Origin: Muraenolepis orangiensis
Lineage: Eukaryota; Chordata; Actinopteri; Gadiformes; Muraenolepididae
Direction: 5' to 3'
Assembly (NCBI GenBank): GCA_027704905.1
Contig: CM051005.1
Span: 17,665,363-17,729,362, forward strand
Length of the DNA stretch: 64,000 bases
Part shown: one piece after another, positions 1-11,040 of the stretch
How positions within the stretch are numbered: position 1 is the first letter of the stretch
Layout of the letters: the number at the start of each line of letters is the position of its first letter
Made by a program: the position numbers and the translations under genes
The notes under the pieces: model-generated
The model's database searches: none
The model's input: the letters and a program-made list of their open reading frames with translations, nothing else
Told to the model about the DNA's origin: nothing

Positions 1-349
1 ATTACAGTCATTGAGGAGACTCTTTTGTCCAAAGCGACTTACAATGAGTGCATTCAACATAATAGCAAGGCAGGCGAGAGAACTAAGTAAGTATTAATTG
101 CATTTCCTTCCTACCAAGCCTCCCCAAGAGCAGAACCAGTGCGCAGGTCCAAAGTACAATAAGTTGGGTTATAAATCTAGGCTTCCTAGACACAATAAGT
201 ACATCAAACAGGGGCTACAATGACAAATAGTGCAGCCAATAGACACACACCTGCTAATAAGAAGCAAAACGCTAATAAACAAGCAAAGTTGGCAAAGAAC
301 AGAGCTAACAAGGGCTATACAAGTGCTAAGAGAAAGAGTCAGTCTAGTG
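1..349. other. fish-like DNA, no gene seen
   Basis: No open frame resembling a protein, RNA gene or known repeat was recognised here. Composition matches the rest of the fish-like half. Confidence 0.4.
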
Positions 350-769
350 CAGGGGTCGGCAAGTAAGTTTGGCCATGGGCCAATTTTTTTCTGAGCCACT
401 AGATGGCGGGCCAGAACATGATCAAACGCTAATTTAAGTAATTGATTGTTAAACATGTGACACGTTCTAATGCTTTGACTTTTCTTTCGGGTGCTGCGCG
501 ATCAGGGACGAACGTTGACGGGGGTTGAGTCGGCCCAAGGGGCCCGTCGGCCCACGGTAGCCAGATGGCCAGTACAGCCCTGGCGGAAATGTCACTGCAT
601 TCTCGATTGGACATTATAGCCTATATGTGCGACTGTCGATCGATATTGTAAAAAAAATTAGAATATATATAATAAATGATTATAATTTTTTCTCAAAATA
701 ATCTTCCGGGCCAAATATTATTGCTGGCGGGCCACCAATGGCCCGCGGGCCGCCTGTTGCCAACCCATG
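350..769. mobile_element. hAT-type non-autonomous element (MITE), complete
   Basis: The element begins CAGGGGTCGGCAAG and ends TTGCCAACCCATG, giving imperfect terminal inverted repeats of the hAT type. It is flanked by a perfect 8-bp target-site duplication, GTCTAGTG, at 342-349 and 770-777, the length that hAT transposases make. It has no transposase frame, so it must have been moved by an autonomous relative. A second copy lies at 20533-20977 with the same interior: the GTTAAACATGTGACACGTTC stretch and the GGCCCGCGGGCCGCCTGTTGCC stretch near the right end. Confidence 0.85.
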
Positions 770-779
770 GTCTAGTGCT

Positions 780-1197
780 TCCTGAAGAGGCATGTCCTTC
801 CTCGTAGCGCTAAGTCGATTATCTAAGTAGATTAGATATTATAGTTAGGTAGATATTGTTCTAGATATTGTTATATATTGTTTGCCAACTTATTGTGCTT
901 TTCCCTTATTGTACTGCAGTGGCGGCTGGTGGTTGTGAGAGTAGGGGAGGAAGGAAGGAGCCTCACTATAAATGTGGACAGTGTGGTGGAACATGTGGCA
1001 CCACGGACCTGTTAGGGAGCGTACCGTGTTGTTGTAGCAGGTAGCAGATGTTCTTCCTTTTTGTTAAACCTAATGGGAAACAAAGTGTGGAGTTCCATAC
1101 TAAACACGCCGCCTCTGACTCCCATTCATCGGCTCTACACCGGTGACCCTGACGTTTTCGAGATAGTTTTCCGAAGACTTAGTGAACACGGCTGATC
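780..1197. other. intergenic fish-like DNA
   Basis: No gene seen. The part from about 1080 leads into the gag-like remnant and is probably the leader of that retrotransposon; the rest is unassigned. Confidence 0.3.
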
Positions 1198-1199
1198 GC

Positions 1200-1730
1200 G
1201 ATGTCTATATTAAACTGCCAGAGTTTTGGGAACATGCCGCTACGGCGTGGTTCGCCACACGTGGAGGCACACTTTGCCTGCCGCCAGGTCCGTGACGAGG
1301 ACCTGAAGTATTTATTTCACGTGGTGGCGGCGCTGGGGAGCTCCACGTCGTCCAGGTTGGTCGGTTTTATCGCAGATCCCCAAACGCCACGGCAAATATG
1401 AGCCGATTAAAGCCCTTCTCCTCTAAGACATTTAGCTTATCTGCTAAGGAGAGGGCACGCCAGATTCTTGATATTCAGGGTCTGGGGGACAGCAAGCCGT
1501 CCCAGCTCATGGAGAAGATGCTGAATCTGCTGGGGGGGGAGGATCCCCAGATTTTGTTGTGGAGACGTTCCTGCGCCACTTGCCGCCCCGGGTTCAGACG
1601 GCGCTGGCCAACACGACCATTACTGAACCCCGCGCCCTGGCTGAGGAGGCTGACCGTTTCTTCCTGGCGACCCAGCAGCCCGGTGCAGATGTGCTAGCTG
1701 CAACGCTCAGTGCTCCTCGCAGGTTAGGAG
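1200..1730 (+). pseudogene. Ty3/Gypsy-type gag remnant, frameshifted
   Basis: Three overlapping frames together read like the N-terminal gag region of a fish Ty3/Gypsy retrotransposon. The first (about 1260-1400) has VEAHFACRQVRDEDLKYLFH. The second (about 1400-1550) has KTFSLSAKERARQILDIQG and GLGDSKPSQLMEKMLNLLGG. The third (about 1556-1720) has ETFLRHLPPRVQTALAN followed by LAEEADRFFLA. In the family these lie in order in one protein that forms the particle capsid. Here the order is kept but at least two frameshifts separate the pieces, and no protease, reverse transcriptase or integrase follows before the gap. The sequence shows a decayed fragment; the family assignment comes from recognised gag motifs. 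Confidence 0.65.
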
Positions 1731-1889
1731 GGCTTGAGGGCAGCAGACCGTGGTGGTTCCAGGCCGGCGTGGGGACGCGGGGGAGAGTGTTTTTTTACCA
1801 TGCGCAGTTCGGGGCCAAGGCGAAGAAGTGCATCACTGCCTGCAGCTACAAGCCTCCGGGAAACGAGAGGGCCGGTGCTCGGTAGTGTC

Positions 1890-2452
1890 ACAATGGCTAT
1901 TCACCCTGCCTCCACTAGGGGGCAGCGTCAACTCTCATTCACATTTCCCCCACACCGGCACACTCATACTTTGCCAGATTGTCCCTGAATGACCACAGAC
2001 CTCCAGCGTACCACCCGGACTGATTCCCGTTGCCGACTCCTGCCTGCCTGCCCTGGACCCTACACACCCCCTTGCCCCCCCCACTGTCTGGTTCCCTGAT
2101 CTATCCAAAATCTTACTAGCCGCCTGTCCCCCTAGCCTACCAAACGCCTCTCCTCTCTCTCCCTCCTCTGCACTAAACGACATAAATAACGCCTCTTTAC
2201 TAACCGTCTACTTACACGGTAACGACATACTCCTCTCTCTCTTCTCTCTTCCACTACTCTCTCTGCTCTGCTGGCTCTCTACCGCCTCTCTACTACTGCC
2301 TGTCCCTTCTGTCCCCCTTCTGTCCCTTTCCTCTCCCCTCTTCCTGTTCCCTGCCTCGGTTAATCTGCTACTGCCTGGTTCTCGGAATCCAAGGACTTTC
2401 ACGTCTGACCATTCCCTATGGCAATCTCTCTGTACTCGTCCCCAAGCCTAAT
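1890..2452. other. pyrimidine-rich non-coding DNA before gap
   Basis: CT-rich low-complexity sequence, densest at about 2140-2400. Frames open on either strand are compositional. No gene seen. Confidence 0.5.
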
Positions 2453-3452
2453 NNNNNNNNNNNNNNNNNNNNNNNNNNNNNNNNNNNNNNNNNNNNNNNN
2501 NNNNNNNNNNNNNNNNNNNNNNNNNNNNNNNNNNNNNNNNNNNNNNNNNNNNNNNNNNNNNNNNNNNNNNNNNNNNNNNNNNNNNNNNNNNNNNNNNNNN
2601 NNNNNNNNNNNNNNNNNNNNNNNNNNNNNNNNNNNNNNNNNNNNNNNNNNNNNNNNNNNNNNNNNNNNNNNNNNNNNNNNNNNNNNNNNNNNNNNNNNNN
2701 NNNNNNNNNNNNNNNNNNNNNNNNNNNNNNNNNNNNNNNNNNNNNNNNNNNNNNNNNNNNNNNNNNNNNNNNNNNNNNNNNNNNNNNNNNNNNNNNNNNN
2801 NNNNNNNNNNNNNNNNNNNNNNNNNNNNNNNNNNNNNNNNNNNNNNNNNNNNNNNNNNNNNNNNNNNNNNNNNNNNNNNNNNNNNNNNNNNNNNNNNNNN
2901 NNNNNNNNNNNNNNNNNNNNNNNNNNNNNNNNNNNNNNNNNNNNNNNNNNNNNNNNNNNNNNNNNNNNNNNNNNNNNNNNNNNNNNNNNNNNNNNNNNNN
3001 NNNNNNNNNNNNNNNNNNNNNNNNNNNNNNNNNNNNNNNNNNNNNNNNNNNNNNNNNNNNNNNNNNNNNNNNNNNNNNNNNNNNNNNNNNNNNNNNNNNN
3101 NNNNNNNNNNNNNNNNNNNNNNNNNNNNNNNNNNNNNNNNNNNNNNNNNNNNNNNNNNNNNNNNNNNNNNNNNNNNNNNNNNNNNNNNNNNNNNNNNNNN
3201 NNNNNNNNNNNNNNNNNNNNNNNNNNNNNNNNNNNNNNNNNNNNNNNNNNNNNNNNNNNNNNNNNNNNNNNNNNNNNNNNNNNNNNNNNNNNNNNNNNNN
3301 NNNNNNNNNNNNNNNNNNNNNNNNNNNNNNNNNNNNNNNNNNNNNNNNNNNNNNNNNNNNNNNNNNNNNNNNNNNNNNNNNNNNNNNNNNNNNNNNNNNN
3401 NNNNNNNNNNNNNNNNNNNNNNNNNNNNNNNNNNNNNNNNNNNNNNNNNNNN
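2453..3452. other. assembly gap, exactly 1000 N
   Basis: A run of exactly 1000 N. The same length recurs at 24683-25682, so this is a fixed-size placeholder and the true distance is unknown. Long frames across it consist of X residues and mean nothing. Confidence 0.99.
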
Positions 3453-6400
3453 ACCCCAAGTCAAGTCAAGTCAAGTCAAGTTTATTGTCACTTCACAGTT
3501 TACAGTTTAGTATAAAGCAGTGATGTGAAATTCTTGTGTGCAATACCCGACAACAGACAGCAGTTATAGAATAAGATAGAAAAGAGCAATATATATATAT
3601 AAATCAATGTAATAAAATATACATTGTTATATGTTATACGCCCTTGTTCAGCAGCCTGATGGCCTGACTGTGGAAGCTATCTCTAAGCCTATTTGTACGA
3701 CACTTGATACTGCGGTATCGCCTGCCTGACGGTAATAGTGAGTAAAGTTCGTGGCTGGGGTGGGCAATGTCTTTTATAATTCTTTTGGCCTTGGCCACGC
3801 ACCGCTGGTTGTAAATGTCCAGGAGGGAGGGGAGCTCACCTCCAACGATATACTGGGCCGTCCGCACCACCCTTTGAAGCGCTCTGCGCTCGAGTGCCGT
3901 GCAGTTCCCGTACCAGGCGGTGATACACCCTGTCAGAACACTCTCGATGGTGCCGTTGTAGAATGTTCTCAGGATGCGGGGGCCCATGCTGAATTTCTTC
4001 AGACGCCTGAGAAAATACAGGCGTTGTTGGGCCTTTTTCACCACGTGTGTGGTGTGCGTGGACCATGTGAGGTCCTCGGAGATGTGCACGCCGAGGAACT
4101 TGAAGCTGCTGACCCTCTCTACTGCAACGCCGTCGATGGAGATAGGGCTGTGCTCTCCCCTCTGCCTCCTGAAGTCCACGATCAGCTCCTTGGTCTTCTT
4201 GACGTTGAGGGCGAGGCTGTTCTCCTGGCACCACTGCTCCAGCGATCCGACCTCCTCCCTGTAGGCTGTCTCGTCGTCGCCGGCGATCAGGCCCATCACT
4301 GTCGTGTCATCAGCAAACTTGACGATGACGTTGGAGCTGTGCATAGCCATGCAGTCGTGGGTGTAGAGGGAGTAGAGGAGAGGGCTCAGCACGCATCCCT
4401 GGGGGGCTCCCGTGTTGAGGGTCAGTGGCTCTGATGTGGTGCTGCCCATCCTCACCACCTGGCGGCGGTCCGACAGGAGGTTCAGTATCCAGCTGCACAT
4501 GGATGGGGGTACGCCTAGACCTCTCAGCTTGGTGTCGAGCTTGGCAGGAACTATTGTGTTGAATGCTGAGCTGTAGTCCACAAACAGCATTCGCACATAA
4601 CAGTTCTTCCCCTCCAAGTGGGAAAGGGCAGTGTGGAGGGCCATGGCAAATGCGTCGTCCGTGGATCTATTTTGACGATATGCAAATTGCCATGGGTCCA
4701 GCGTGGTAGGTAACACGGAGCAAATAAAGTCCTTGACCAACCTCTCGAAGCATTTGCTAACGATCGAGGTGAGGGCCACAGGTCTGTAGTCATTCAGGCA
4801 TGTTACCTTGGTTTGTTTAGGGACAGGCACGATGGTGGATATCTTGAAGACCGCGGGGACAACAGCCTGGGACAGGGAGAGGTTGAAGATGTCTGCAAAG
4901 ACTCCTGCCAACTGGTCTGCGCATGCTCTGAGGACGCGGCCCGGGATGTCGTCGGGGCCTGCCGCCTTACGGATGTTCAGCCGCTTAAAGGTGCGGCGCA
5001 CATCCGCCTCCGAGATGCGCAGCTGGCTGGTCTCCCCAGTCGGTGCTGGCTTCGGCGGGCTGCCGTTTACGTCGAACCGAGCAAAAAATGTATTTAGCTC
5101 TCCTGGGAGGGAGGTAGAGGAGTTCTCTACACAACTGGTTCTCCCTCTGAAGTTCGTTATATTCTGCAGCCCCTGCCACATACCCCTCGCATCGTGTTTC
5201 TTGAATTTATCTTCCACTCTGTCCTTATACTCCCGCTTGGCAGTGACGATGGTCTTACGGAGGTCGTAACGGGCTCTCGTATATTCCTCCGTATTCCCGG
5301 AACCAAAGGCGGCGTTACGCGCATGTAGGGCAGCGCGAACATCGCCGTTAATCCACGGTTTCTGGTTGGGATATATCCGAACCGACTTGGTCGGAACAAC
5401 GTCATCTATGCACTTCTTGATGAACCCGGTGACCGACGACGCGTACTCGTTGATGTTATTGTCCGAGGCAACGCGGAACATGTGCCAGTCAGCGTGATCA
5501 AAACAATCCTGCAGCGTAGAATCTGATTGGTCCGACCAGCATTGGACCTCCCTCACAGCGATCGGTTGCTGCTTCAGTCTCTGCCTATAGGCGGGGAGCA
5601 GCTGGATAGAGCGGTGATCTGATTTGCCGAACGGTGGGCGGAGGAGGGCCTTGTAGCCATCACGGAAGGGAGTGTAGCAGTGGTCGAGGATCCGCTCGCC
5701 CCGTGTGTTGCTCTTTATGTGTTGGTAGAACTTCGGGAGAACCTTCTTCAGGTTCGCCTTGTTGAAGTCCCCCGCTACGATGAGAGCAGCCTCGGGGTGG
5801 GCCGACTCCTGTTCGCTGATAGCCCCGTACAGTTCCTTCAGCGCTGTGTCCGTGTTGGCTTGTGGGGGAATGTAAACAGCGGTCACGGTTACCGCTGTAA
5901 ACTCCCGAGGTAGCCAGTATGGACGGCACATAAGCATCAGGTACTCCAGGTCCGGGGAACAGAAAGACTTGAGGGGATGTACATGACTTTGGTTGCACCA
6001 AGATCTGTTTATCATGAGACATACCCCCCCTCCGCGATCTTTACCGGAGAGAGCCTTTGTTCTGTCCGCCCGGTGTACGGAAAATCCCGTCGGCTCGATA
6101 GCTGCGTCGGTAACCCCCTCCGACATCCATGTCTCCGTAAGGCAGATAATGCAATTGTCCCTAGTTTCCCGGTGGAATTGAATACGAGCCTGTAGTTCGC
6201 TTAACTTATTGTCCAGAGACTGTACATTAGCCAGTAGAATGGTGGGTAGTGGGGGGCGATCGGATCGACATCTCAGCCTGACTAGCACGCCGGCTCGCTT
6301 CCCTCGCTTCCTCCGGCGACGCTTGCGCGTAATCGTGCCCAAAATGGACGGAGATAATCCAGCTGTGACTTCGGGCGGGACGTCCGAGTCGAAAGAGTGA

Positions 6401-6585
6401 AAAAACTCCGGTAGGCGGCGAGCGACTGTCGATCTGATCTCCCAAAGTGTGCAAAAGTTATAAGTGAACTTGCTGCTAACATCCTGAACTAAAAAAGTTG
6501 CAATAAAAAGAATAAATAACAAAAAACTGCGTCGTCGTGCGGGAGCTCGCGACACGGCAGCCATCTCGTACGGCGCCATACACTC
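3453..6585 (-). mobile_element. non-LTR retrotransposon, CR1/L2/Rex-like, near full length
   Basis: A LINE in minus orientation. Its 3' end abuts the gap and carries at least four tandem CTTGA units after a GTGACAATAAA segment (plus-strand 3457-3492), the short-repeat tail typical of CR1/L2-like LINEs. A 3' UTR of about 180 nt separates the tail from the stop codon at 3634. The 5' boundary is near 6580, beside a GT-rich microsatellite; almost no 5' UTR is visible. A related broken copy in the opposite orientation is at 22961-24384, and the two share sequence from just before the start codon onward. Confidence 0.8.
3634..6579 (-). CDS. LINE ORF2: endonuclease and reverse transcriptase, intact
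   Basis: One uninterrupted 981-codon frame. I start it at the ATG at 6579 (MAPYEMAAVSRAPARRRS), because the upstream extension only translates a GT microsatellite. Domain order: an AP-endonuclease-like domain in the first 400 residues (LLANVQSLDNKLSELQARI, CIICLTETWM, VAGDFNKANLKKV, GKSDHRSIQLLP), then a reverse transcriptase (about 530-800) with YVRMLFVDYSSAFNTI, the NTGAPQGCVLSPLLYSL motif and the catalytic KFADDTTVMG motif, then a C-terminal region ending in IRLLNKGV. In this family the endonuclease nicks target DNA and the enzyme copies its own RNA onto the nick. No frameshift or stop was found, so the copy is probably young. Clade assignment (CR1/L2/Rex1 group) is from motif style only. 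Confidence 0.88.
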   Translation of the reverse strand: MAPYEMAAVSRAPARRRSFLLFILFIATFLVQDVSSKFTYNFCTLWEIRSTVARRLPEFFHSFDSDVPPEVTAGLSPSILGTITRKRRRRKRGKRAGVLVRLRCRSDRPPLPTILLANVQSLDNKLSELQARIQFHRETRDNCIICLTETWMSEGVTDAAIEPTGFSVHRADRTKALSGKDRGGGVCLMINRSWCNQSHVHPLKSFCSPDLEYLMLMCRPYWLPREFTAVTVTAVYIPPQANTDTALKELYGAISEQESAHPEAALIVAGDFNKANLKKVLPKFYQHIKSNTRGERILDHCYTPFRDGYKALLRPPFGKSDHRSIQLLPAYRQRLKQQPIAVREVQCWSDQSDSTLQDCFDHADWHMFRVASDNNINEYASSVTGFIKKCIDDVVPTKSVRIYPNQKPWINGDVRAALHARNAAFGSGNTEEYTRARYDLRKTIVTAKREYKDRVEDKFKKHDARGMWQGLQNITNFRGRTSCVENSSTSLPGELNTFFARFDVNGSPPKPAPTGETSQLRISEADVRRTFKRLNIRKAAGPDDIPGRVLRACADQLAGVFADIFNLSLSQAVVPAVFKISTIVPVPKQTKVTCLNDYRPVALTSIVSKCFERLVKDFICSVLPTTLDPWQFAYRQNRSTDDAFAMALHTALSHLEGKNCYVRMLFVDYSSAFNTIVPAKLDTKLRGLGVPPSMCSWILNLLSDRRQVVRMGSTTSEPLTLNTGAPQGCVLSPLLYSLYTHDCMAMHSSNVIVKFADDTTVMGLIAGDDETAYREEVGSLEQWCQENSLALNVKKTKELIVDFRRQRGEHSPISIDGVAVERVSSFKFLGVHISEDLTWSTHTTHVVKKAQQRLYFLRRLKKFSMGPRILRTFYNGTIESVLTGCITAWYGNCTALERRALQRVVRTAQYIVGGELPSLLDIYNQRCVAKAKRIIKDIAHPSHELYSLLPSGRRYRSIKCRTNRLRDSFHSQAIRLLNKGV

Positions 6586-6603
6586 ACACTCACACCCAGT
6601 GAC

Positions 6604-6640
6604 ATGGTTGTGAGCACACATTCTCACACACACACAGACA

Positions 6641-6687
<47 letters not shown>

Positions 6688-6700
6688 ATACATGACATGT
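6604..6700. repeat. (AC)n microsatellite next to LINE 5' end
   Basis: Mostly AC dinucleotides with AG and AT interruptions. It abuts the 5' end of the LINE at 3634-6579. Confidence 0.9.
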
Positions 6701-6819
6701 ATGTCATACACACACCTGTAATGTGTGTGGTGCAGACGTGGCAGGCATGTTTAGACATTGGTGCACCACTAGAATCTTTACAAAAAAACAAGAGGAAGCT
6801 AAAACAAATTAGGAGAGAC

Positions 6820-6970
6820 CACCACCACCCTCCCCCTTCTCCTCCTCCTTCTCCTCCCTCTCCTCCTCTTCCTCCCCCTCCTCCTCTTCCTCCCCCTCCT
6901 CTTCCTCCTCCTCCTCCTCCTCCTCCTCCTCCTCCTCCTCCTCCTCCTCCTCCTCCTCCTCATACACCTC
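6820..6970. repeat. (CCT)n trinucleotide repeat
   Basis: CCT/TCC repeats with CTT variants, pure from about 6900 to 6960. It encodes proline or serine runs in one frame, but there is no evidence of a gene. Confidence 0.9.
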
Positions 6971-7081
6971 CCCCTACTCTTCTACAGGACTCTGCTGTGC
7001 TTGACAGATGTTTGCCCCCAGATTCCCACGTTGGGACAGCTGTCCCCAAGACTAGAGGGAAATATTTCATGCCCACGCAAC

Positions 7082-7083
<2 letters not shown>

Positions 7084-7179
<96 letters not shown>

Positions 7180-7194
7180 ACACACACATAAATT
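7084..7194. repeat. (AC)n microsatellite, over 100 bp
   Basis: Nearly pure AC dinucleotide tract. Confidence 0.95.
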
Positions 7195-7261
7195 GTAAAT
7201 TGAGTAAAAAATTTAAAAAAATTATAGTAGTGTTTCATATGCTAGATAGTATATAGCAGGT

Positions 7262-7446
7262 AGTATATAGTGTTGTTTATAGTATAGTATAGTATAGTAT
7301 AGTATAGTATAGTATAGTATAGTATAGTATAGTATAATATAGTATAGTATAGTATATTATAGTATAGTATAGTATAGTATAGTATAGTATAGTATAGTAT
7401 AGTATATTATAGTATATAGTATAATATAGTATTCCATAGTATAGCC
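7262..7446. repeat. (TATAG)n pentanucleotide repeat
   Basis: About 30 units of AGTAT/TATAG with occasional single-base variants (TATAA, TATTA). Confidence 0.93.
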
Positions 7447-7565
7447 AAGTGTAGTAAAGTATAGTATTGCTGTTGAAATTCAAAATGCAGGAGTGAATGG
7501 GGAGTAAGCATTCTGTTGTACTTATTACACTGCAGGGCAAATAAGCAAGCTTGAATCTTGAACAG

Positions 7566-7870
<305 letters not shown>

Positions 7871-8109
7871 CGTGGACATAGAAACAGAGCATTAACGCAA
7901 ACGTTCTAAATAAATCTGCCAACTGTCTTCCTCTGGTCCTCCCCTTCTTCCTCCCACCTTCACTTCCACTTTCATTATTTCCACAAAACATTAACCTGTC
8001 CAGGCGTAACCAGGCTGCCCATAAACCAAGCGGTGACACATGGTGGGCCGGTGGTTAGTTCTGTTGCCGGGCAGTTCTGGAGTACCGGAGGGGAGGAGGG
8101 GGAGTATGT

Positions 8110-8152
8110 GTGTTGGGGCGGGGGGGGGGGGGGGTGGGGGGGGGATGTTGTG
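8110..8152. repeat. poly-G tract
   Basis: G-runs of 16, 9 and shorter, a potential quadruplex-forming and assembly-error-prone tract. Confidence 0.9.
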
Positions 8153-8394
8153 TCTTGTGTCTGTTCTGCATGGCCTGGTGTTTGCATGGGGGTTTTCCTC
8201 TGGGAGGAAGACACTCGTTTCTGTTCACACTCCCATGCCGGTTTACCTTGAATCGTTAATTTGTTGTTAATTTGTTGTTTAATAATTGATAATAATTGAT
8301 AACTTCAAAGTATACTACAAAGTATACTGCAGCAGTATATAGCACTATACTGCTGCAATCTGAACACCACTACACTATCCACTATCAGTTAAAC

Positions 8395-8470
8395 TGCCAA
8401 GCCTTGATGTGGCCGGGGGTTCGATTCCCCAATGTCCCCAGCCAACCTGTAGGCTTCCTTGCGCAAGACG
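8395..8470 (+). mobile_element. tRNA-derived SINE fragment
   Basis: Contains GGGGTTCGATTCCCC, matching a tRNA-gene B box, followed by CAGCCAACCTGTAGGCTTCCTTGCGCAAGA-like sequence typical of fish SINE tRNA-related heads. No A box or cloverleaf could be drawn, so this is not a tRNA gene. A similar fragment lies near 13488. Confidence 0.45.
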
Positions 8471-8477
8471 CCTCATA

Positions 8478-8526
8478 CTCCCCCCCCCCCCCCCCCCCCC
8501 ACCCCCCCCTCCCCCCGCCCCCCGCC
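8478..8526. repeat. poly-C tract
   Basis: C-runs broken by single A, T and G bases. Confidence 0.9.
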
Positions 8527-8984
8527 CTTTGACTTGAAGGGAAGCTTTGAACGCTTACCAACCGGAACGTTTGTAACCTTTATTTTTAATTATTCACATT
8601 TCCTCCATGTTTCCCCCCCCCAACACCCAGATCTCTCTCTCTCTCTCTGAAACTTTTGTCTGCCAGCGGACGACACGTTTCACAAACGGTATGAAGATGA
8701 GTCACTTCGGATAAAAGGCACCAAAAAAACAGTGAAGATAAAACATTTATTCCAGTGGTTGGATCACGGGAGGGGCGCTGAATTATTGAACAGCGTCGGC
8801 AAGGTGAAAGAGCAGTGAAAGCGGATCGCCTCTATCTCCGCTCTTAACAGACATGAGTTCCTTTCACCATGTTTTTTTGGAATATATATTGCATGGGCCT
8901 CGGTGCCTTTGTAGACAGGACAGTCGAGAGACTGAAAGACCAGAAAGCCTATTTACTTTGTGGTTAACATAACACACGTAGAGC

Positions 8985-8985
<1 letters not shown>
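8527..8985. other. no gene seen
   Basis: Unique-looking fish-type sequence. No protein motif recognised. Confidence 0.35.
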
Positions 8986-8987
<2 letters not shown>

Positions 8988-9027
<40 letters not shown>

Positions 9028-9136
9028 CATCCCACTGAATCTTTGAAACATCTCATGAATATTGATCACATGACCCGGTGTGTGGTCCTTTCCTCAGAGC
9101 ATTGTCAATGGTAAGACCAGGGGTGTGATTCACCAC

Positions 9137-9177
<41 letters not shown>

Positions 9178-9306
9178 ACACAAACAAACAGGCACGGAAA
9201 AAACAGTACACACACACACATACAAACACACATAACATTATACACACAAACACAACAGAACACATACACAACACACACAAACACACACACACACACACAA
9301 ACACAC
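8988..9306. repeat. three (AC)-rich microsatellite blocks
   Basis: AC tracts at about 8988-9026, 9137-9181 and 9210-9306, the last interrupted. The sequence between them holds no gene. Confidence 0.85.
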
Positions 9307-9424
9307 CAACACCGACAACCAAATCAGATGCAAGATTTGACCAAAATCTAACCGCTCCTCTCCTCTGTGACAAGGACGTTTCCAAGGATCACCATGGCTG
9401 CTGTCATGTCGACAACCACCAAGC

Positions 9425-9426
<2 letters not shown>

Positions 9427-9515
<89 letters not shown>

Positions 9516-9525
9516 CTAAAGAGAC

Positions 9526-9604
<79 letters not shown>

Positions 9605-9697
9605 AAGAGGGAGAGAGAGCGAGAGAGAGAGAGAAAGACAGAGAGAGACAGAGAGAGATACAGACCGAGAGGCAGGTGTGTGTGAGATGGGGGGAGA

Positions 9698-9791
<94 letters not shown>

Positions 9792-9792
9792 T
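9427..9792. repeat. (AG)n compound microsatellite
   Basis: Long purine tracts (9427-9510, 9534-9596, 9704-9788) linked by AGACAG variants. Such mirror-symmetric purine tracts can form triplex DNA. Confidence 0.93.
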
Positions 9793-9866
9793 GGGAGGTC
9801 AGCACTGTCAATTATAATAAAAAGAAGAAAAACCTACACATGTACACAAGTACACATACATGCCTG

Positions 9867-9912
9867 CACATTTGCAGTGTCTGTACACTTGTGTACAGAC
9901 ACTGCAAATGTG
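9867..9912. repeat. 46-bp near-perfect palindrome
   Basis: Left arm CACATTTGCAGTGTCTGTAC plus AC, a 2-nt TT centre, and an exactly complementary right arm of 22 bp ending at 9912. It runs straight into the following (TG)n tract. Confidence 0.9.
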
Positions 9913-10072
9913 TGTGTGTGTGTGTGTGTGTGTTTCTGTACGTCTATATGCACATGTTTTTGTGTGTGTGTTTCTGTAAGTCGATATACACGTGTGTGTG
10001 TGTATGTGCGTGTGTGTGTGTGTGTGTGTGCGTGTGTGTGCGTGTGTGTGTGTGTGCGCGTGTGTGCGTGAG
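9910..10072. repeat. (TG)n microsatellite blocks
   Basis: TG tracts at 9910-9934, 9960-9972 and 9990-10072 with CG variants. Confidence 0.88.
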
Positions 10073-10167
10073 TACAAGCCTGCCAGGGGTCTCAACGTCA
10101 TCCATACCACTGGATGGATGACATTGCCTTCCTGCTTTCTCCTGCTGAGCCGCACTTCCTGTGAAGG

Positions 10168-10220
10168 GAAGTGGGGGGGGGGGGGGGGGTCACGTTCTGT
10201 CTCTGATTCTGTCTCTCTGA

Positions 10221-10264
<44 letters not shown>
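10168..10264. repeat. poly-G tract and (AC)n
   Basis: A G-run at about 10171-10189 and an AC tract at 10224-10262. Confidence 0.88.
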
Positions 10265-10265
<1 letters not shown>

Positions 10266-10499
10266 TCTCGAGTCCTGTCCAGGGTATAAGTGACTGAGAT
10301 GCTGGTTGACCTGGATGGTGCCTTCCAGAGAGCTGTTGGTTAACTGCTCTGGAGCCATAGGTCCAGCACTCATCAGAGAGCACTTCTCTGTCTCTGCGGT
10401 GCTGTTGACAGATCAATTGGTCAACAGCTTTGCAGACTTTGTAACAAGTCCCGCTAATAACGCTCTCCTTCGGAAACCAAACTGTTTTTTTTGGAAACT

Positions 10500-10645
10500 A
10501 TGTTATGTTGTGTCTCGTCAAAAATGTTCGTCTAGTCATGTTTCATGTTTTGTTAAGTCATTTTTGTCTTGTCTCCCACTTCCTGTTTTATTTTGGTACT
10601 CCCCTTGTGTGTCTCATCCCCGGTCCCTTGACTCCCTGTCCTTGT

Positions 10646-10684
<39 letters not shown>

Positions 10685-11040
10685 TGTGTGTGCCTGCCCT
10701 CGTCAGCGTTAGCCCCGATCCTGATTGCTTACACCTGTTCCTTGTTACCTCATGTTTAAATTCACCAGTTTCCCCTTGACTGGTGGCAGTTCGTCTTGTC
10801 CTGTCGTGATGTCAGTACCGGTGGTTTTCCCTCTTGTTTCAAGCCTGATTCATGCTACCGAGTTTTGTTGTTCCAGTAAGTTTTGTTCCTCGTTTTGTGA
10901 GTGATTTTCTGTTGATATGTTTTGTGAAAGTTCGTTTTTGATCCACCTACTGAGGATAATTTTTTTTGAATAAAGTATTTTTCTCGTACTTTACCTCTGT
11001 CTCCTGGGGTCGTGCATTTGAGTCCTACCTTGTGTGTTTG
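10500..11040. other. dispersed-repeat-like segment, possible solo LTR or 3' UTR
   Basis: T-rich sequence with TTTTGTCTTGTC and TTCCTTGTTACCTCATG stretches, a (TG)n tract at 10644-10692, and an AATAAA at about 10969 followed by TCTGTCTCCTGGGGTCGTGC. The style resembles fish repetitive termini carrying a polyadenylation signal, but no terminal boundaries or matching partner are visible. No coding frame is supported. Confidence 0.25.

Noticed and set aside
2416..3515. Frames of over 300 residues
   Set aside because: They consist of X residues across a gap; the same applies to 24625-25704.
6580..6711. N-terminal extension of the LINE frame
   Set aside because: The extra 44 residues are GT-repeat translation; the start at 6579 matches the start region of the second LINE copy.
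8395..8470. tRNA gene
   Set aside because: Only a B-box-like GGTTCGATTCC is present; no A box or cloverleaf. The same applies to the sites near 11130 and 13500.
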